6,038 bases of DNA from Deltaproteobacteria bacterium (GTDB lineage: Bacteria > Desulfobacterota > DSM-4660 > Desulfatiglandales > Desulfatiglandaceae). Positions 5,181-6,038 of the stretch are shown piece after piece; the stretch's first letter is position 1; the number at the start of each line of letters is the position of its first letter. Below the pieces are notes generated by a model, which had not been told where the DNA came from, did no database searches, and was given only the letters and a program-made list of their open reading frames with translations. Position numbers and translations under genes: made by a program. The stretch lies in contig QMLZ01000192.1 of NCBI GenBank assembly GCA_003646995.1, positions 1 through 6,038 of the forward strand, read 5' to 3'.

Positions 5181-5711
5181 ATGAAGCTAAGTGTTATTCA
5201 AACAAAATTGATTCACAAGGCCCGCGTATTTGACCTGGTACATGAGAAGGTAGTACTCCCAAACGGCACGGAGATGGAAATTGACATCATCAGGCATCCA
5301 GGTGCCTCAGCCATAGTTCCTATGAAGGATTCTGAAACACTTCTTCTGCTTAAACAGTATCGCCATGCGATAGGAGAGAGTTTATGGGAAGTGCCTGCCG
5401 GAACTCTCAACAAGGGAGAAACCCCACTGGATTGCGCCAAGAGAGAATTGGAAGAGGAAACAGGGTTTACTGCTGATTCCTGGCATAAGCTGGGGGTAAT
5501 CACCCCTTTACCGGCATACTCTGATGAAAGGATTCATATTTATCTTGCAAAGGATCTCCGGGCATCGCGTCAAGCCTTAGACCCAGACGAGATAATAGAA
5601 GTCCGCGAGGTGCCGTTCAATAAGGCCATCAAAATGATAGGCACAGGCCAGATAAAAGACGGTAAATCTATCTCCAGCCTTTTCCTGGCAGGATTGTACC
5701 TCAGAAAATAG
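5181..5711 (+). CDS. nudF: NUDIX hydrolase, ADP-ribose pyrophosphatase type
   Basis: A 176-aa cytoplasmic enzyme expected to split ADP-ribose into AMP and ribose 5-phosphate, clearing a reactive NAD breakdown product. The NUDIX box is complete at residues 74-96: G74, E80, then R88-E89-L90-x-E92-E93-x-G95-F96, fitting G-x5-E-x7-R-E-U-x-E-E-x-G-U, with the metal-binding glutamates intact. Upstream, LLLLKQYRHAIGESLWEVPAG (54-74) is the strand and loop typical of ADP-ribose pyrophosphatases, and Pro111, 16 residues after the box glycine, fits the known ADPRase marker. Length and the N-terminal VLPNGTEMEIDIIRHPGASAIVP resemble Bacillus NudF-type proteins. ATG at 5181 is chosen because AAAGGAG (5165-5171) is 9 nt upstream; an in-frame TTG at 5172 would abut that site. 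It is likely monocistronic: a gene-free stretch lies before it and a hairpin after. Exact substrate (ADP-ribose or another nucleotide sugar) cannot be fixed from sequence. Confidence 0.93.
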   Translation: MKLSVIQTKLIHKARVFDLVHEKVVLPNGTEMEIDIIRHPGASAIVPMKDSETLLLLKQYRHAIGESLWEVPAGTLNKGETPLDCAKRELEEETGFTADSWHKLGVITPLPAYSDERIHIYLAKDLRASRQALDPDEIIEVREVPFNKAIKMIGTGQIKDGKSISSLFLAGLYLRK

Positions 5712-5713
5712 GC

Positions 5714-5741
5714 TGGGCCTGCCATCCAAGGCAGGCCTGCC
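5714..5741 (+). terminator. Strong hairpin after the NUDIX gene, atypical terminator
   Basis: GGCCTGCC (5716-5723) pairs perfectly with GGCAGGCC (5730-5737) around ATCCAA, and two outer G-T wobbles extend it to 10 bp. The 3' arm is also part of a 12-bp perfect palindrome, GGCAGGCCTGCC (5730-5741). It starts 2 nt after the stop codon. The following bases are TGAAAAAG rather than a T run, so it may need a protein factor or serve as an mRNA end stabiliser. Confidence 0.5.
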
Positions 5742-5792
5742 TGAAAAAGATGCCAAAGATTGGAAAGGGTTCAACAGCCATTGATACCTGTG

Positions 5793-5822
5793 TTGGAAAT
5801 CAGATAAAAATAGCTGTATACT
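5793..5822 (+). promoter_or_regulatory. Candidate sigma-70 promoter for the ArsA-like gene
   Basis: TTGGAA (5793-5798, 4 of 6) and TATACT (5817-5822, 5 of 6) are spaced 18 bp apart. A start near 5829 would leave a leader of about 70 nt before the ATG at 5898. The site lies after the NUDIX hairpin, consistent with a new transcription unit. No operator-like palindrome is evident here. Confidence 0.45.
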
Positions 5823-5885
5823 GGTTCTCGGTTTGCGACCATTTCTATTATTGTTTGGCTGACTAATGATAGGATCGGGAAATAA

Positions 5886-6038
<153 letters not shown>

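Noticed and set aside
5750..5866. 38-codon open reading (ATG 5750 to TAA 5866) between the NUDIX and ATPase genes
   Set aside because: There is no ribosome binding site, the peptide is Cys/Tyr-rich and unlike a known small protein, and the best promoter for the next gene lies inside it.

Overview
The window (6,038 bp, moderate GC) looks like the chromosome of a Gram-negative (diderm) bacterium. The evidence is two lipoproteins with lipoboxes and non-Asp +2 residues, a Yip1-type inner-membrane protein, and a CCA-encoding tRNA-His. The style of the coiled-coil/XRE regulator and the DUF4136 lipoproteins suggests Desulfobacterota (former Deltaproteobacteria) or a related group. That placement is inference from gene style, not from a marker gene. 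Every supported gene reads on the + strand.

Layout: the 3' half of tRNA-His (1-50) is closed by a strong intrinsic terminator (62-96). After a leader with a candidate promoter and a palindromic operator-like site comes a run of four genes. The first encodes a coiled-coil plus XRE-type DNA-binding protein (364-804). It is followed by three proteins I cannot assign to a family: 258 aa (860-1636), 254 aa (1699-2463) and 95 aa (2498-2785). Next is a Yip1-domain membrane protein with a near-perfect ribosome binding site (2840-3538). A compact stem-loop region with two mutually exclusive foldings follows its stop codon. Then comes a tandem pair of diverged DUF4136 lipoproteins (3647-4222 and 4225-4782). 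A roughly 400 bp gene-free stretch with inverted repeats leads to a NUDIX hydrolase of the ADP-ribose pyrophosphatase type (5181-5711). A strong hairpin separates it from the first 47 codons of an ArsA/Get3-like ATPase (5898 to the window edge).

How the genes work together: the two lipoproteins almost certainly form one transcription unit, with 2 nt between them. The first four genes are co-directional with short gaps (55, 62 and 34 nt) and could be one unit, but possible internal promoters and the lack of any recognised enzyme leave their shared role open. The NUDIX gene has its own promoter and operator candidate and is a housekeeping or metabolite-clearing enzyme. The ATPase appears to start a new unit.

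I do not see a CRISPR array, insertion sequence, toxin-antitoxin pair or recognisable defence system. The least explained part is the cluster of uncharacterised genes at 860-2785 and the structured intergenic DNA at 3537-3584 and 4783-5180.
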